A DNA stretch of 64,000 bases from an uncultured Flavihumibacter sp. (GCA_902168105.1 CABHOY010000019.1:496001-560000); one strand, 5' to 3'. Counted from the first letter of the stretch, positions 25,429 to 34,441 are shown. Notes: generated by a model not told the origin, from the letters alone. Made by a program: numbers and translations.

Positions 25429-26166
25429 ATGAAGACAAGTAATCAATGGATTCAGCACTTCAATGAAAACGCAAAGCGCGAACGTGTAAACTGGTCTTTA
25501 AAACCCTCCATTTCCGACCAGGAAATACGTACGATCCTCCGTTCTCTCCAGGCCTGGCAACTGGGTGAAACATCAGACGGGACACATTTACTAAGGGCGG
25601 CCGCAAAATATGCAGCGCAGATCGATGACGCGGCTTATGTCGTAGCTACTCTCCTGTTCATAAAAGAAGAACAAAAACATGGCAATAACCTGGGCGCTTA
25701 TTTAGACAGATTAGGTAAACCAAGAATTAAAGCAGACCTGGGAGACACCCTTTTCAGAAAAGTACGGTACTTCAATACCAATATGGAAATATGGACGCTG
25801 GCCGTCACTGTTGTAGAAAGTACCGCCCAGATATTTTACCAATCCATGAAAGACGCTACCGGCTGTCAATTGCTTAAACAGATCTGCACGGATATACTTA
25901 TTGATGAAGCACATCATATCGAGTTTCAAACCGAGCGACTCTCAACTATCTTCAACAGTAAGCCAACTTTCCTGAAAATGATCAGTCATAAAGCCTACTA
26001 CCTGTTCTTCTTCTCCACCGCCCTCATTGTATGGATGGCGCATAAACAATTATTCAAAGCCGGTGGCAACACTTTTAAGAGATATATGCTCAAAATGAAG
26101 TACAAATACAACAGGATTATGAGCCGTGTAACATCTAATAGTTCTGTTCTTGCCATTGCCCAGTAA
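25429..26166 (+). CDS. Ferritin-like di-iron protein
   Basis: 245 residues. The di-iron ligands are visible as two E-x-x-H-type motifs on a four-helix bundle: FIKEEQKHGNN near residue 82 and DEAHHIEFQ near residue 162, with an additional Glu in VVESTAQIF. A hydrophobic helix follows (AYYLFFFSTALIVWMAH), so the C-terminus may touch the membrane. Related bundles act as oxygenases, desaturases or iron-dependent oxidases; the reaction is unknown. A tiny membrane-protein gene follows 22 nt later. Confidence 0.75.
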   Translation: MKTSNQWIQHFNENAKRERVNWSLKPSISDQEIRTILRSLQAWQLGETSDGTHLLRAAAKYAAQIDDAAYVVATLLFIKEEQKHGNNLGAYLDRLGKPRIKADLGDTLFRKVRYFNTNMEIWTLAVTVVESTAQIFYQSMKDATGCQLLKQICTDILIDEAHHIEFQTERLSTIFNSKPTFLKMISHKAYYLFFFSTALIVWMAHKQLFKAGGNTFKRYMLKMKYKYNRIMSRVTSNSSVLAIAQ

Positions 26167-26188
26167 AAGTTTCAATCACTCGCCCGCT

Positions 26189-26329
26189 ATGTTAAAGACA
26201 ATTTCCCTCCATATTTTTCAGCCACAGGAACATATTATGCTTTGGGCTTTTACATTTTTGTTCGGGACCATGTTTGGCATTGTGTATTTTACGTTGAAGC
26301 AGTTCAGCGGGAAACTGATCATTTCCTGA
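26189..26329 (+). CDS. 46-residue single-helix membrane protein
   Basis: ATG at 26189, TGA at 26327-26329. The product has one hydrophobic helix (MLWAFTFLFGTMFGIVYFTL, about residues 17-36), an amphipathic N-terminus and a basic C-terminal tail. It starts 22 nt after the ferritin-like gene and ends 11 nt before a terminator-like hairpin (26341-26379), so it would be the second gene of a two-gene transcript. No named family recognised. It could be a membrane partner of the di-iron protein. Confidence 0.6.
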   Translation: MLKTISLHIFQPQEHIMLWAFTFLFGTMFGIVYFTLKQFSGKLIIS

Positions 26330-26340
26330 TAAACAACAAA

Positions 26341-26379
26341 GCAAATGACGGCTACCTGTTCAGTGTAGCTATCATTTGC
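26341..26379 (+). terminator. Hairpin after the small membrane protein gene
   Basis: The arms 26341-26355 and 26365-26379 pair at 13 of 15 positions plus two wobble pairs, with a 9-nt loop, then TTCAATTAA. It closes the ferritin-like/small-protein transcript. Confidence 0.7.
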
Positions 26380-26413
26380 TTCAATTAAGTTAAAGTTTAG
26401 CTGCCGGGCTGGT

Positions 26414-27139
26414 TCAGCTGGGGTTCATCCTGTTGAATGTATTAGTTATTTCCTCAGGACCAGCTTTAAACATAGCCTCACTAAATCCGAAAGTCAGTTC
26501 TGTCTTACCTTCTTTCAACTGTTCGAAGACGGCCTCTATGAACTCACTTACAGGAGGAGCAGCATCATGCAAACCCTTCCCACCGAGGTCCGTATTCAGT
26601 GCAGGCGGTATCATTTCAATCACTTCAATACCCTTTCCTTTAAGCAGGTATTGTGAAGAACGTGTAAATGAATGGAAGAAGGCCTTAGTAGCACTGTAAA
26701 CAGGTACTTTAGGGAATGGTACAAAGGACAGGCCGGACGTCACATTAATGATCGTATTCAGCGATTCCAGCTTAATAAAGAGTGCCATCAGATGTACCGG
26801 CGCCTCGATATTAGTAATGATCTCCGTCTTTGCACGCTGGTAAAAGTCATCATTAGTAATGCTCATCCAGTTCTGAATACCGGCATTGTTCACCAGTACG
26901 TTCAGGTCACTATGCTCCGTTGCAATCCAGCTGTAAAGCTCCTCCCTTCCTGCTTCCACTGATAAGTCGCACGCCCTGGTAATGATAGCAGGATGCTTCT
27001 CTGCAACCTCTTTTAAGGCAGATTCTCTTCTTCCACAAATGATGACCGTATTACCTTCCTGTAGAAATCTTTCTGCAACTGCCAGACCGATACCGCTGGC
27101 ACCGCCGGTAACCAATATTTTATTTCCCGATAACTTCAT
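26414..27139 (-). CDS. SDR-family oxidoreductase (DltE-like)
   Basis: 241 residues. Glycine-rich loop TGGASGIG, NNAGIQ, Ser in NVTSGLSF, and YSATK with the full Tyr-Lys pair, so the active site is complete. It reduces or oxidises an unknown carbonyl/alcohol with NAD(P). A minus-strand TAATTTTG at 27169-27176 (TAnnTTTG) lies 30 nt before the ATG. It stands alone and is divergent from a small acidic-protein gene. Confidence 0.87.
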   Translation of the reverse strand: MKLSGNKILVTGGASGIGLAVAERFLQEGNTVIICGRRESALKEVAEKHPAIITRACDLSVEAGREELYSWIATEHSDLNVLVNNAGIQNWMSITNDDFYQRAKTEIITNIEAPVHLMALFIKLESLNTIINVTSGLSFVPFPKVPVYSATKAFFHSFTRSSQYLLKGKGIEVIEMIPPALNTDLGGKGLHDAAPPVSEFIEAVFEQLKEGKTELTFGFSEAMFKAGPEEITNTFNRMNPS

Positions 27140-27168
27140 AGTTTGATCTGTTTACGTTAGAGATTATG

Positions 27169-27176
27169 CAAAATTA
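27169..27176 (-). promoter_or_regulatory. -7 element for the SDR gene at 26414
   Basis: CAAAATTA on the plus strand reads TAATTTTG on the minus strand, an exact TAnnTTTG 30 nt upstream of the ATG. A CAA at 27202-27204 (TTG on the minus strand) is 25 nt further, longer than usual. Confidence 0.45.
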
Positions 27177-27332
27177 GGAAAGACCTCTCTGATACTGATT
27201 ACAAACATCAAACCATCCATTACGAAATTCAAACATCGTTGTTTATGTCCCGGACCGCATGGCCGGTATCAATATCGTATTCATGTGTTGGCATGATTTT
27301 GTTACGGGTAAAGTTGATCAAAACGAGATTAT

Positions 27333-27539
27333 ATGATACAAGATGATCCAAAAAAGAAAGATCCTAAAGAGGAAAAAAAAGATCCATCCATTCAGCCAGA
27401 TCCTGAAACACTTGGACCAGAGCCTCAGGAACATATGAAGGGACCTATCTCTACCATTGTCAGGAAGATCAGCGAAACCGCCGAAGAAAACGATGACAAG
27501 AACAGTGAAGATGCGATAGAAGGCGAAGAAAAAAAATAA
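27333..27539 (+). CDS. Small, highly charged hypothetical protein
   Basis: 68 residues made almost only of Lys, Glu, Asp and Pro, probably disordered; the middle (GPISTIVRKISETAEE) may form a short amphipathic helix. No signal peptide or motif. The ATG at 27333 follows a 190-nt non-coding stretch and a 9-bp hairpin (27548-27569) lies just after the stop. The opposite-strand frame has a Phe/Leu-only composition typical of a shadow. Function unknown. Confidence 0.6.
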   Translation: MIQDDPKKKDPKEEKKDPSIQPDPETLGPEPQEHMKGPISTIVRKISETAEENDDKNSEDAIEGEEKK

Positions 27540-27547
27540 AGACCTAA

Positions 27548-27569
27548 TATGCATCATTGCTGATGTATA
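27548..27569. terminator. Short hairpin between convergent genes
   Basis: TATGCATCA (27548-27556) pairs with TGATGTATA (27561-27569) around the loop TTGC, followed by AATTTATTTAT. It overlaps the stop of the DUF72 gene on the other strand. Confidence 0.5.
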
Positions 27570-28312
27570 AATTTATTTATAGTCATCAGATCAATAATAG
27601 CGTCGCCGATCGTATTGTTGAAATAAGTGTAGACCGTTTTCTTCTCCTGTAGCCAATGCTTCATCTTTTCGGCATAGTCCAATAGCAGTTCATCCGCATA
27701 TCCTCCTTTATAATCGCCGGCAGGCCCGTGAAATCTGACATACTCAAAGTCGGTCCAGCCATCGATTAAAGGAGGAGTGGATGCTGGCATATCATGTTTA
27801 ACGATAGCTGCCTGATAGCGCGCTAACAGGTTGTAAGTTTCTCTGCGATACCATGATACATTCCTGAACTCAACACATAAGTCCCATTCATTTGTCTTGT
27901 CGAATTTCCGGATGTTTATCAGCATTTTCTTTAACTGCGAAAGATTATCAAAAGTAATACTAGCCGGAAACTGGACGAGCAATGCGCCTTTCTTATTCTC
28001 CACCTGATCGATCACGTGCATAAATTTCTCTACAAGTGCGTTGTCAAATACAAGCGCTTTATTATGCGTGATCTCCCTGAACAATTTAAAAGTGAAACGG
28101 AAGTCGTCGGGCACTTCTGAAGCCCATCTCTTTGTTGTAGCAGGCATTGGTACCTTATAGAACGAACTGTTCACTTCCAGGCTATTAAATAAAGAGGCGT
28201 AATACGTAAGCCTGCTTTTATCTTTAAACTCCGGAGGAAAGGCCTGCTTGTTAGCTACTGGTAATACCATACCACTTGTGCCCGAATAGAATTTTAAAGC
28301 ATCTGTTCCCAT
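27554..28312 (-). CDS. DUF72 family protein
   Basis: 252 residues from the ATG at 28312; the longer in-frame extension to 28384 has no similarity to the family. The DUF72 TIM-barrel pattern is visible: YSGTSG at the start, YASLFNSLEVNSSFYKVP, FTFKLFREITH, LVQFPASI, WDLCVEFRNVSWY and the late YVRFHGPAG with YTYFNN. The biochemical role of DUF72 proteins is not established. Divergent from the alkyltransferase-like gene with a 127-nt spacer. Confidence 0.88.
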   Translation of the reverse strand: MGTDALKFYSGTSGMVLPVANKQAFPPEFKDKSRLTYYASLFNSLEVNSSFYKVPMPATTKRWASEVPDDFRFTFKLFREITHNKALVFDNALVEKFMHVIDQVENKKGALLVQFPASITFDNLSQLKKMLINIRKFDKTNEWDLCVEFRNVSWYRRETYNLLARYQAAIVKHDMPASTPPLIDGWTDFEYVRFHGPAGDYKGGYADELLLDYAEKMKHWLQEKKTVYTYFNNTIGDAIIDLMTINKFIHQQ

Positions 28313-28439
28313 AGTTATTTTTACCGGCCACCTGCGTAAGACACAGACATCCTGCAGTGCGACCAACAAGGATACAAACACCAAATATTACGCCAGGCAA
28401 ATTCAGAAATTTTCTACCTTCAGGGACTAATTATTCCAT

Positions 28440-28766
28440 ATGATGAATGACCCGGACTTCAATAAACTGGTCTATGAAGTTGCCAGATTAATCCCCAAAG
28501 GACGTGTAACCTCCTATGGAGCGATCGCTAAAGCTTTGGGTAAAACGAACTATTCCCGTATGGTAGGACATGCCATGGGTGCATGTGGCCGTGAAAAGCC
28601 GCCGGTGCCGGTCCAGCGTGTTGTAAATAGCCAGGGCCAACTGACAGGCGAACCAGCAGGCATTGCTGCAAGAAAGAAAATGCTGGAAAAAGAGGGCGTA
28701 ACAGTGAAGGGCGATAAAGTAGTAAACTTCAGGAATTTGTTCTGGGACCCGACGGAAGAATTGTAA
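28440..28766 (+). CDS. Alkyltransferase-like (ATL) DNA-binding protein
   Basis: 108 residues, equal to the DNA-binding half of O6-methylguanine methyltransferases. The family core is seen in GRVTSYGAIAKALG and RMVGHAMGAC, but the active-site PCHRV is PVQRVVNSQG: the methyl-accepting Cys is absent. It should therefore bind alkylated guanine and hand it to nucleotide excision repair rather than repair it, as ATL proteins do. A Cys is present earlier in GACGREK but at a non-catalytic position. It starts at ATG 28440, possibly one codon later at 28443. Confidence 0.85.
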   Translation: MMNDPDFNKLVYEVARLIPKGRVTSYGAIAKALGKTNYSRMVGHAMGACGREKPPVPVQRVVNSQGQLTGEPAGIAARKKMLEKEGVTVKGDKVVNFRNLFWDPTEEL

Positions 28767-28908
28767 ACCTTCCGGGATTCAGCAATACCAAACCATTGTT
28801 CAACTCCTTGGTTTGTTCCTGGTCTATCATTGGATGTTAATAATTTAGAAACATTTAATTAACGATCTGTTCATATGCGTTCTGTACTCTTGCGGACTTC
28901 AAACCTAT

Positions 28909-30426
28909 ATGACGCATATGAAATTCAGACACCTCCTACCTTTTGCTATCCTGGCCATGCTGGCTGCATGTTCTAAAGATGAACAACAAGTTAATAATCC
29001 ACCCGTTGTGAATGAAGATCCTGCAAGCTTTGCAGAAATCGGCACACTGGACGTTGGCGAGGCCGGCGCAGCAGAGATCAGCGCTTATGACCCGAGTACC
29101 AAAAAGCTGTTTGTAGTAAATAACGGAGGCGTAAATAAGATCGATGTCATAGATATGACTGATCCTTCCAAAATGAAGAAGATCGATTCTATTCTGACGA
29201 ACAGCGGTGCCGTTAACAGCGTATCTGTAAGCAACGGTAAACTGGCGGCAGCTATAGAGGCGCTGGATAAACAACAACCAGGTAAAGTAACTATCTATAA
29301 TACAAGCGACTACAAGGAAATAAAAAGCGTTACTACCGGTGCGTTGCCTGATATGGTAACCTTCAGCCCTGATGGTAATTATATCCTTACTGCTAATGAA
29401 GGTGAACCAAATGCTACCTATACCAATGATCCGGTAGGATCTGTATCTGTGATCAGTGTAAACAATAACTACAGTGTTGTAAATATTGACTTCAGCAGCT
29501 TTGCTTCCCAGCAGGCAGCCTTGCAGGAAAAAGGATTACGCGTATTTGGCCCTAATGCGACTTTTGCGCAGGACATGGAACCGGAATATGTAACTATATC
29601 ACCAGATTCAAAAACTGCCTGGGTAACCCTGCAGGAAAATAACGCGATCGCAAAGATCGACCTCACTACAAAAACTGCTACAGATATCTTCCCACTGGGC
29701 TTTAAAGACTATAACCAGACTGCGAATGGTATAGATGTATCTGACAAGGATAACGGTGTGACCTTTGCTAAATGGCAGGTAAAAGGTATTTATCAACCTG
29801 ATGCGATCGCTGTATTGCAAAATGGTGGTATCCCTTATCTGTTCACTGTCAATGAAGGCGATGTACGTGAATATGACGCCTTTAAAGAAGCTGATCGTAT
29901 CAAAAACATTTCTTTGGACCCTGTTGCTTTCCCAAATGCTGCAGAACTGAAAAACGACGCCATGCTGGGACGTCTGAATATCACCAAAACACTAGGTGAT
30001 GCCAACGGTGACGGGCTTTATGAAACGCTCTACTCTTTTGGCGCACGTTCATTCAGCGTTTGGAACGGTACTAACGGCACACAGGTATACGACAGTAAAA
30101 ATGAACTGGAACAGAAAGCTAATACCGCCGGTTATTATGACGATGGCCGCAGTGACGACAAAGGTGTTGAAGCAGAAGGCATTACACTGGGACAGGTAGG
30201 TAGTAAGAATATCGCTTTCATAGGCATGGAAAGAGCTGATGCAATTGCAGTGTATGATGTTTCTGTACCTACTGCACCAAGCTTCCTTCAGATATTGAAA
30301 TCAGGTGATGCACCTGAAGGCGTACTGTTCGTAGCAGCTAAAGATAGCCCTACCGGAAAGAGCCTGTTGATCGTAAGTAGTGAGGATGACGGCGTTCTGA
30401 AGGTTTATTCTCCGAAGACATTATAA
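28909..30426 (+). CDS. Choice-of-anchor I domain lipoprotein
   Basis: 505 residues. A lipoprotein signal peptide precedes C25 (AILAMLAACSKDE); a second ATG at 28918 is also possible. The mature protein is a beta-propeller-like repeat array (SAYDPSTKKLFVVNN, TFSPDGNYILTANEGEP, YVTISPDSKTAWVTLQENN, LFTVNEGDVREYDAF, IAFIGMERADAIAVYDV), the pattern of choice-of-anchor I/alkaline-phosphatase-like surface proteins. Likely outer-membrane attached and extracellular. A TACTCTTG at 28885-28892 is a weak -7 candidate. It is monocistronic, with a strong terminator downstream. Confidence 0.87.
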   Translation: MTHMKFRHLLPFAILAMLAACSKDEQQVNNPPVVNEDPASFAEIGTLDVGEAGAAEISAYDPSTKKLFVVNNGGVNKIDVIDMTDPSKMKKIDSILTNSGAVNSVSVSNGKLAAAIEALDKQQPGKVTIYNTSDYKEIKSVTTGALPDMVTFSPDGNYILTANEGEPNATYTNDPVGSVSVISVNNNYSVVNIDFSSFASQQAALQEKGLRVFGPNATFAQDMEPEYVTISPDSKTAWVTLQENNAIAKIDLTTKTATDIFPLGFKDYNQTANGIDVSDKDNGVTFAKWQVKGIYQPDAIAVLQNGGIPYLFTVNEGDVREYDAFKEADRIKNISLDPVAFPNAAELKNDAMLGRLNITKTLGDANGDGLYETLYSFGARSFSVWNGTNGTQVYDSKNELEQKANTAGYYDDGRSDDKGVEAEGITLGQVGSKNIAFIGMERADAIAVYDVSVPTAPSFLQILKSGDAPEGVLFVAAKDSPTGKSLLIVSSEDDGVLKVYSPKTL

Positions 30427-30447
30427 TTCTTTGAGTATATCGCAGGG

Positions 30448-30479
30448 AAAAGCCTCCGTACTAATTGCGGAGGTTTTTT
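30448..30479 (+). terminator. Intrinsic terminator after the choice-of-anchor lipoprotein
   Basis: CCTCCG (30453-30458) pairs with CGGAGG (30468-30473), extended by four A-T pairs and one wobble, and ends in a run of six T. Confidence 0.88.
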
Positions 30480-30572
30480 CTTTAGTGTCATGTAGAGATA
30501 AAATTCCCGATCCGACATGATAATTTCATGAATTCGTTGCAATTTACAACGTAGCATTAAGCCTATTCTGAA

Positions 30573-31376
30573 ATGCAGCAAGCATTAAAACACATCTCTT
30601 ACGAGACATTTGAGATAACATACCGTCAATACTGGCAAACCGCATACAGTGTTTGCTATTACTATAGCCAGAGCCGGTGTATTGCAGAGGACCTGGTCCA
30701 GGATATTTTTCAATCACTTTGGAAAAGGCGAAGGGAGATCGTTATTGAAACTTCCATTGAGAATTATCTCATACGGGCAGCCAAACTGCGTGTCTTCATT
30801 TATATCTGTACACGCAATAGCCATGAACACCCGGGGGCATTATCAGTATCTGCTGTCAGCAATACGGAGAACAAACCTGAGACCAGCAAACCCTTCATGC
30901 AACTTATTATAAAAGTTACGGTGAAGGTGACTGCAGGACTCATCGAAAAGTATCACCAGGGACTTTGTACATGGTCTGAACAACAGGCGATAGAGCAATG
31001 GCTTGCAGATCCATGTGATAATGATGTACCTGATTTCCCTCAACATATTAATAAGTTAAATGTTGAAAAACGGGTTTGGGATAACATCAATAAGAAGGCC
31101 AGCAAAAGTCAATCTTCACAGCTGCTGCGTTACAGCATTATCGCGGCCGTATCCCTGTTTATTATTTCATTTGCCGTCTGGCTTGAGAATAGTAGTAAAA
31201 CCAGCACTCATCCGAAAGAAATAGCCAACTTTTCCCCTGTTTATCGTCATTCCGAGATCGCAAGGGGTAAAAAAGACCAATTAGTATTAGCTGACAGCAT
31301 ACAAGGTTTCAAGTTCAGCTATCAAAAAAGAAAGGGAGCAATCTCCCGATTACTCCCCGTGTGGATCTGTCGTTAA
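30573..31376 (+). pseudogene. Collapsed ECF sigma factor / FecR-type anti-sigma fusion
   Basis: One frame of 267 codons. Residues 1-90 are ECF sigma region 2 (YSQSRCIAEDLVQDIFQSLWKRR, ENYLIRAAKLRVF). Sigma region 4, which binds the -35 element, is missing. From ~118 on, the sequence is the cytoplasmic part of a FecR-type anti-sigma (LIEKYHQGLCTWSEQQAIEQWLADP, VWDNINKK) and its membrane helix near 182-202 (YSIIAAVSLFIISFAVWL). The periplasmic FecR domain is cut to ~60 residues. Normal sigma and fecR genes are separate, ~190 and ~350 codons. An internal deletion is the simplest explanation. No SusC/SusD pair follows. Confidence 0.7.
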
Positions 31377-31395
31377 ACTAAACTGAGCTTGATCA

Positions 31396-32127
31396 TTAAA
31401 TAGCAGGACCACTAATTAAAAGGAAGTGGCTATCACCGGATGCGGTGAATATTATCTTTTTATCTGCGTCTGCCGAACCAAAGGAAATCGCTTCATTTTT
31501 GTTTAGGTTATACCCGGCATCGAGTGTTACTGCACCTGAAAGAATATATACCGTTCCGTTCCATCCTGTTGGCAATAGATAATCAATAGATTTGCCTGCA
31601 TTCAGCCTGATGTCCAGCAAGGTTACCGGTTCAGGCGTAGCCGTAACGTTTACCGCATCGCCAACAGCGCCCAGGGCCACTTTGACGGATGAACCATCAT
31701 TTAATACTGTCGGCATTTTTTCTTTTGGAATGAAGATACTCTTTGGCGCCAATGTCCTGTTAGCATGAGGAATATCTAAGAACAACTGAAGGCCATGCAC
31801 CTCTCCTCCCTCAACTGTAGGCACTTCATGGTGCGTAACGCCACTTCCTGCCCATGTCCACAACAGGCTACCCGGTGTGATGGTCACATCAGTACCCATA
31901 GAATCCTGATTGTGATAACCCACTGAATCTTCAAACACATAACTTACTGCAGACATATGCATGTGCTTGTGCGCACCAAATACATCTTTTGTAAGGCGGA
32001 AATGATCAAATCCTAATACAGGGCTCATTAGTCCGCTGAAGGCATTATGCCGGGCCTGAGAGGCGGAAAACTGGTTGTTTCCGACCTGAGGCAATTTCAC
32101 TACTGATGAATATTTTATATCAGACAT
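31396..32127 (-). CDS. Pirin-family bicupin protein
   Basis: 243 residues from the ATG at 32127; an in-frame extension to 32187 overlaps the upstream doxX-like gene. Two cupin domains; the first carries H-x-H metal ligands in GAHKHMHMSAVSYVFE and later THHEVP. Pirins are Fe-binding bicupins, some with quercetin dioxygenase activity. It starts 4 nt after the DoxX gene stops, so the two are co-transcribed. It is probably linked to redox or oxidative metabolism. Confidence 0.85.
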   Translation of the reverse strand: MSDIKYSSVVKLPQVGNNQFSASQARHNAFSGLMSPVLGFDHFRLTKDVFGAHKHMHMSAVSYVFEDSVGYHNQDSMGTDVTITPGSLLWTWAGSGVTHHEVPTVEGGEVHGLQLFLDIPHANRTLAPKSIFIPKEKMPTVLNDGSSVKVALGAVGDAVNVTATPEPVTLLDIRLNAGKSIDYLLPTGWNGTVYILSGAVTLDAGYNLNKNEAISFGSADADKKIIFTASGDSHFLLISGPAI

Positions 32128-32131
32128 TTTG

Positions 32132-32596
32132 TTAGTTTTTATTGATCCTTTTATTGATAACTGCATCAAGGCTTGCTTTTCCGGCACCTGATATTGTTAA
32201 ACACAACAACAAACCGATGACCAGCAGGTGGTATTCAAAACCTTCACCTTTCATGTTACCGTACCAGTTCATGAAGAAGCCGAACTGCTGATGTACGGTG
32301 ATGATCATACCTGTAAACAGAATGAGGGATGCGAAAGCAAAGAACCTGGTAAACAGTCCAAGCAGAATTAATATGCTTCCGAAGAATTCAAGGATGATCA
32401 CAACAAAAGCAATGATTGGATGGAGACCCGCCTGCGTTGTGAAATACTGCATTGTAGCTGAGAAGCCGTATCCGCCGAAACATCCTAACAATAATTGGGC
32501 GCCATGCGGCCATAAAACGATCGCAAATACAATTCGCAGAATAAGTGGTGTTATCACAGGTTCGGTAGCCGTAAGGCGATTAATCAATGTTCTCAT
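32132..32596 (-). CDS. DoxX-family membrane protein
   Basis: 154 residues from the ATG at 32596 (TTG at 32608 is an alternative). Four hydrophobic helices and the family opening ILRIVFAIVLWPHGAQ plus FFGSILILLGLFTRFFA. DoxX-like proteins sit in the inner membrane and are linked to quinone/thiosulfate or oxidative-stress functions. It is in an operon with the pirin gene (4-nt gap), a frequent pairing. Confidence 0.85.
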   Translation of the reverse strand: MRTLINRLTATEPVITPLILRIVFAIVLWPHGAQLLLGCFGGYGFSATMQYFTTQAGLHPIIAFVVIILEFFGSILILLGLFTRFFAFASLILFTGMIITVHQQFGFFMNWYGNMKGEGFEYHLLVIGLLLCLTISGAGKASLDAVINKRINKN

Positions 32597-32690
32597 TTGT
32601 TTGTTCAATTTTACAAGAACAAAATTGAGAACTTACGGCTCGCCCGGCAATGACCTTTCTTAAGAAAGGAACTTAACCTAGTTTAAGATG

Positions 32691-33266
32691 TTATCTGTGG
32701 ATCCGGGATTTGACACGGCTGAAGAATTCAGGGGTTACCCCCAGGTAAGAGGCAATCAGATATTGGGGCAATCTGTTTTCAAGCTGTGGATATTTCTTTA
32801 AGAAGCGGAGATAACGCTCTTCAACTTTACTGCTTAATACGTTTAACAGGCGCTCTTCCAGGCCCATAATTGCATTCTGATACAGTATCCTGAAATAGTT
32901 GTTTAATAAAGGTACTTCTTTCAACAAATTGTCAAGCGCTTCCCTGGTGATGATCAATAATTCTGTGTCTTCCAGCGCTTCGATATAGTACCGTGATTCC
33001 TCTTTCTTTAAAAAGCTATGCAGATCTGTCGTCCACCATTTTTCGGGTGCGAATATCAGGGTATGTTGCGTGCCGTTGTCATCCAGATAGTATTCCATCA
33101 GGCAACCGCTAACAACAAAGTGTTCGTATAGGGCGATATCGGGGGGCTGCACTAAAAACTGGCTCTTTCTGACTTTCTTATACCGGAATGAGGCTGTAAT
33201 AAGTTCTTCTTCAGCGGCTGTCAGATTAATATGTTTTTTTAATTCCTGTAAAAGCACAGCATGCAT
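32691..33266 (-). CDS. Crp/Fnr-type cyclic-nucleotide-binding regulator
   Basis: 191 residues. The N-terminal cNMP-binding beta-roll is recognisable (VVSGCLMEYYLDDNGTQHTLIFAPEKWWTTDLHSF). A short C-terminal HTH follows (LIASYLGVTPEFFSRVKSRI), as in the Bacteroidota Crp/Fnr group. It is 94 nt upstream of the DoxX/pirin operon on the same strand, making it a plausible regulator of that operon. Confidence 0.87.
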   Translation of the reverse strand: MHAVLLQELKKHINLTAAEEELITASFRYKKVRKSQFLVQPPDIALYEHFVVSGCLMEYYLDDNGTQHTLIFAPEKWWTTDLHSFLKKEESRYYIEALEDTELLIITREALDNLLKEVPLLNNYFRILYQNAIMGLEERLLNVLSSKVEERYLRFLKKYPQLENRLPQYLIASYLGVTPEFFSRVKSRIHR

Positions 33267-33514
33267 AGTGATCAGTTGTAATAGCTAGACAGTTCTTTAA
33301 TGTTCCAGGCAGCAATAACTACCTATCTTCCGCTAAAGATAGTGCTTCTTAGAAAAAAGTACATGGCCGGCTGTTCATCAAGGCATACATATTATTGGCA
33401 GCAATAATAACATTGATCAAAAAGCGAATACATTCCCCTTTAGCCTTGTAGAAGAGCGTATCAGATCACCAGGAATTTGCCTGTCCGAAACTACCGGGGG
33501 ATTATTAGTATGTT

Positions 33515-34441
33515 TTATGGCCCTTCCCGTAGATGTGCGGAGGGAATGAGGCCACTTTGCGTAAACCGCTCTCTCAATTCGTTCTTATAGGGTGTTACTG
33601 CCTTCTCCTGTGGCTTAACCGCCGTCTGCAGGATATCTGCCGCAGAAAGGGCTTTCTTCAGTATCCTGGATCTTTTAGCTGGTTGCTGCGGATCTTTTAT
33701 CCTTTCTACCATCGGTAATACAGGATCCAGCACTGCTGTTACAAATGCCTGCTCGCTGTTGGCCGTACCGGCAGTATGAAGGCCCGTATCGGTATGAAGA
33801 AAGCGTAATTGCAGCAGAACGATCGTAGCTGTCGCGCGCACTGGTGTAGCGGGCAGCAGAAGCGCATGCTCCTTTTCTCCTAAAGGAACGCAGCTGGCAG
33901 CTGTTGTGGCACCTGTACAGGCATTATGTTCAAAGTCCATATCCAATGCAACTGCCTGGAGTTGTATATAGCGGGCGTCTTTAGGCGCCTTCAGCCAGTT
34001 TTGCCAATTGGCAGGCAGCTTTACCATAATGCTGCCGCTTGCCTGGCGTACAGTGTCTATTCCGCCAATGGTCATGACCGCATTCCTGTTATACCGGAAA
34101 TCTTTCAGGTGCTGATGCAGGGCTGCTGCAGTGATTATACGTTTACCCCGTGCGTGCAGGACATCTTCTCTCAAAGCTGCATAAACAGCCTTATTTAGTC
34201 TGTAGACGGTGCTTTCATCCTTCGCAGGCTGCCAGATCCCATTCAGGGCTGAACGGATCGATTTTGCAGCCTTACTGGCCTTTGCAAATTCGCGGCTGCT
34301 TTGCTTACTGGCCACAGACATGCTATCAGGACCGTATTGGGGCATTTTGCGGGTGAACGACTTACCGTTCCTTTCGTAATAGATCAACTCTCCGATATGG
34401 CCGGAGAGACCTTGTGTAAGTATATTAAAATTTCGGGCCAT
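33515..34441 (-). CDS. Hypothetical protein, possibly DUF6266-like
   Basis: 308 residues from the ATG at 34441; the in-frame extension to 34504 is hydrophobic and lies upstream of a better start. The N-terminus (LTQGLSGHIGELIYYERNGKSFTRKMP) recalls the G-x-x-G and R-x-x-P opening of DUF6266-type Bacteroidota proteins. The rest is mixed alpha/beta with no catalytic motif, no signal peptide and no membrane helix. The link to DUF6266 is a weak resemblance only. Confidence 0.6.
   Translation of the reverse strand: MARNFNILTQGLSGHIGELIYYERNGKSFTRKMPQYGPDSMSVASKQSSREFAKASKAAKSIRSALNGIWQPAKDESTVYRLNKAVYAALREDVLHARGKRIITAAALHQHLKDFRYNRNAVMTIGGIDTVRQASGSIMVKLPANWQNWLKAPKDARYIQLQAVALDMDFEHNACTGATTAASCVPLGEKEHALLLPATPVRATATIVLLQLRFLHTDTGLHTAGTANSEQAFVTAVLDPVLPMVERIKDPQQPAKRSRILKKALSAADILQTAVKPQEKAVTPYKNELRERFTQSGLIPSAHLREGP

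Noticed and set aside
27318..27557. 79-codon minus-strand frame rich in Phe and Leu
   Set aside because: It is the mirror of the Lys/Glu-rich small protein on the plus strand, and it overlaps the DUF72 stop region.
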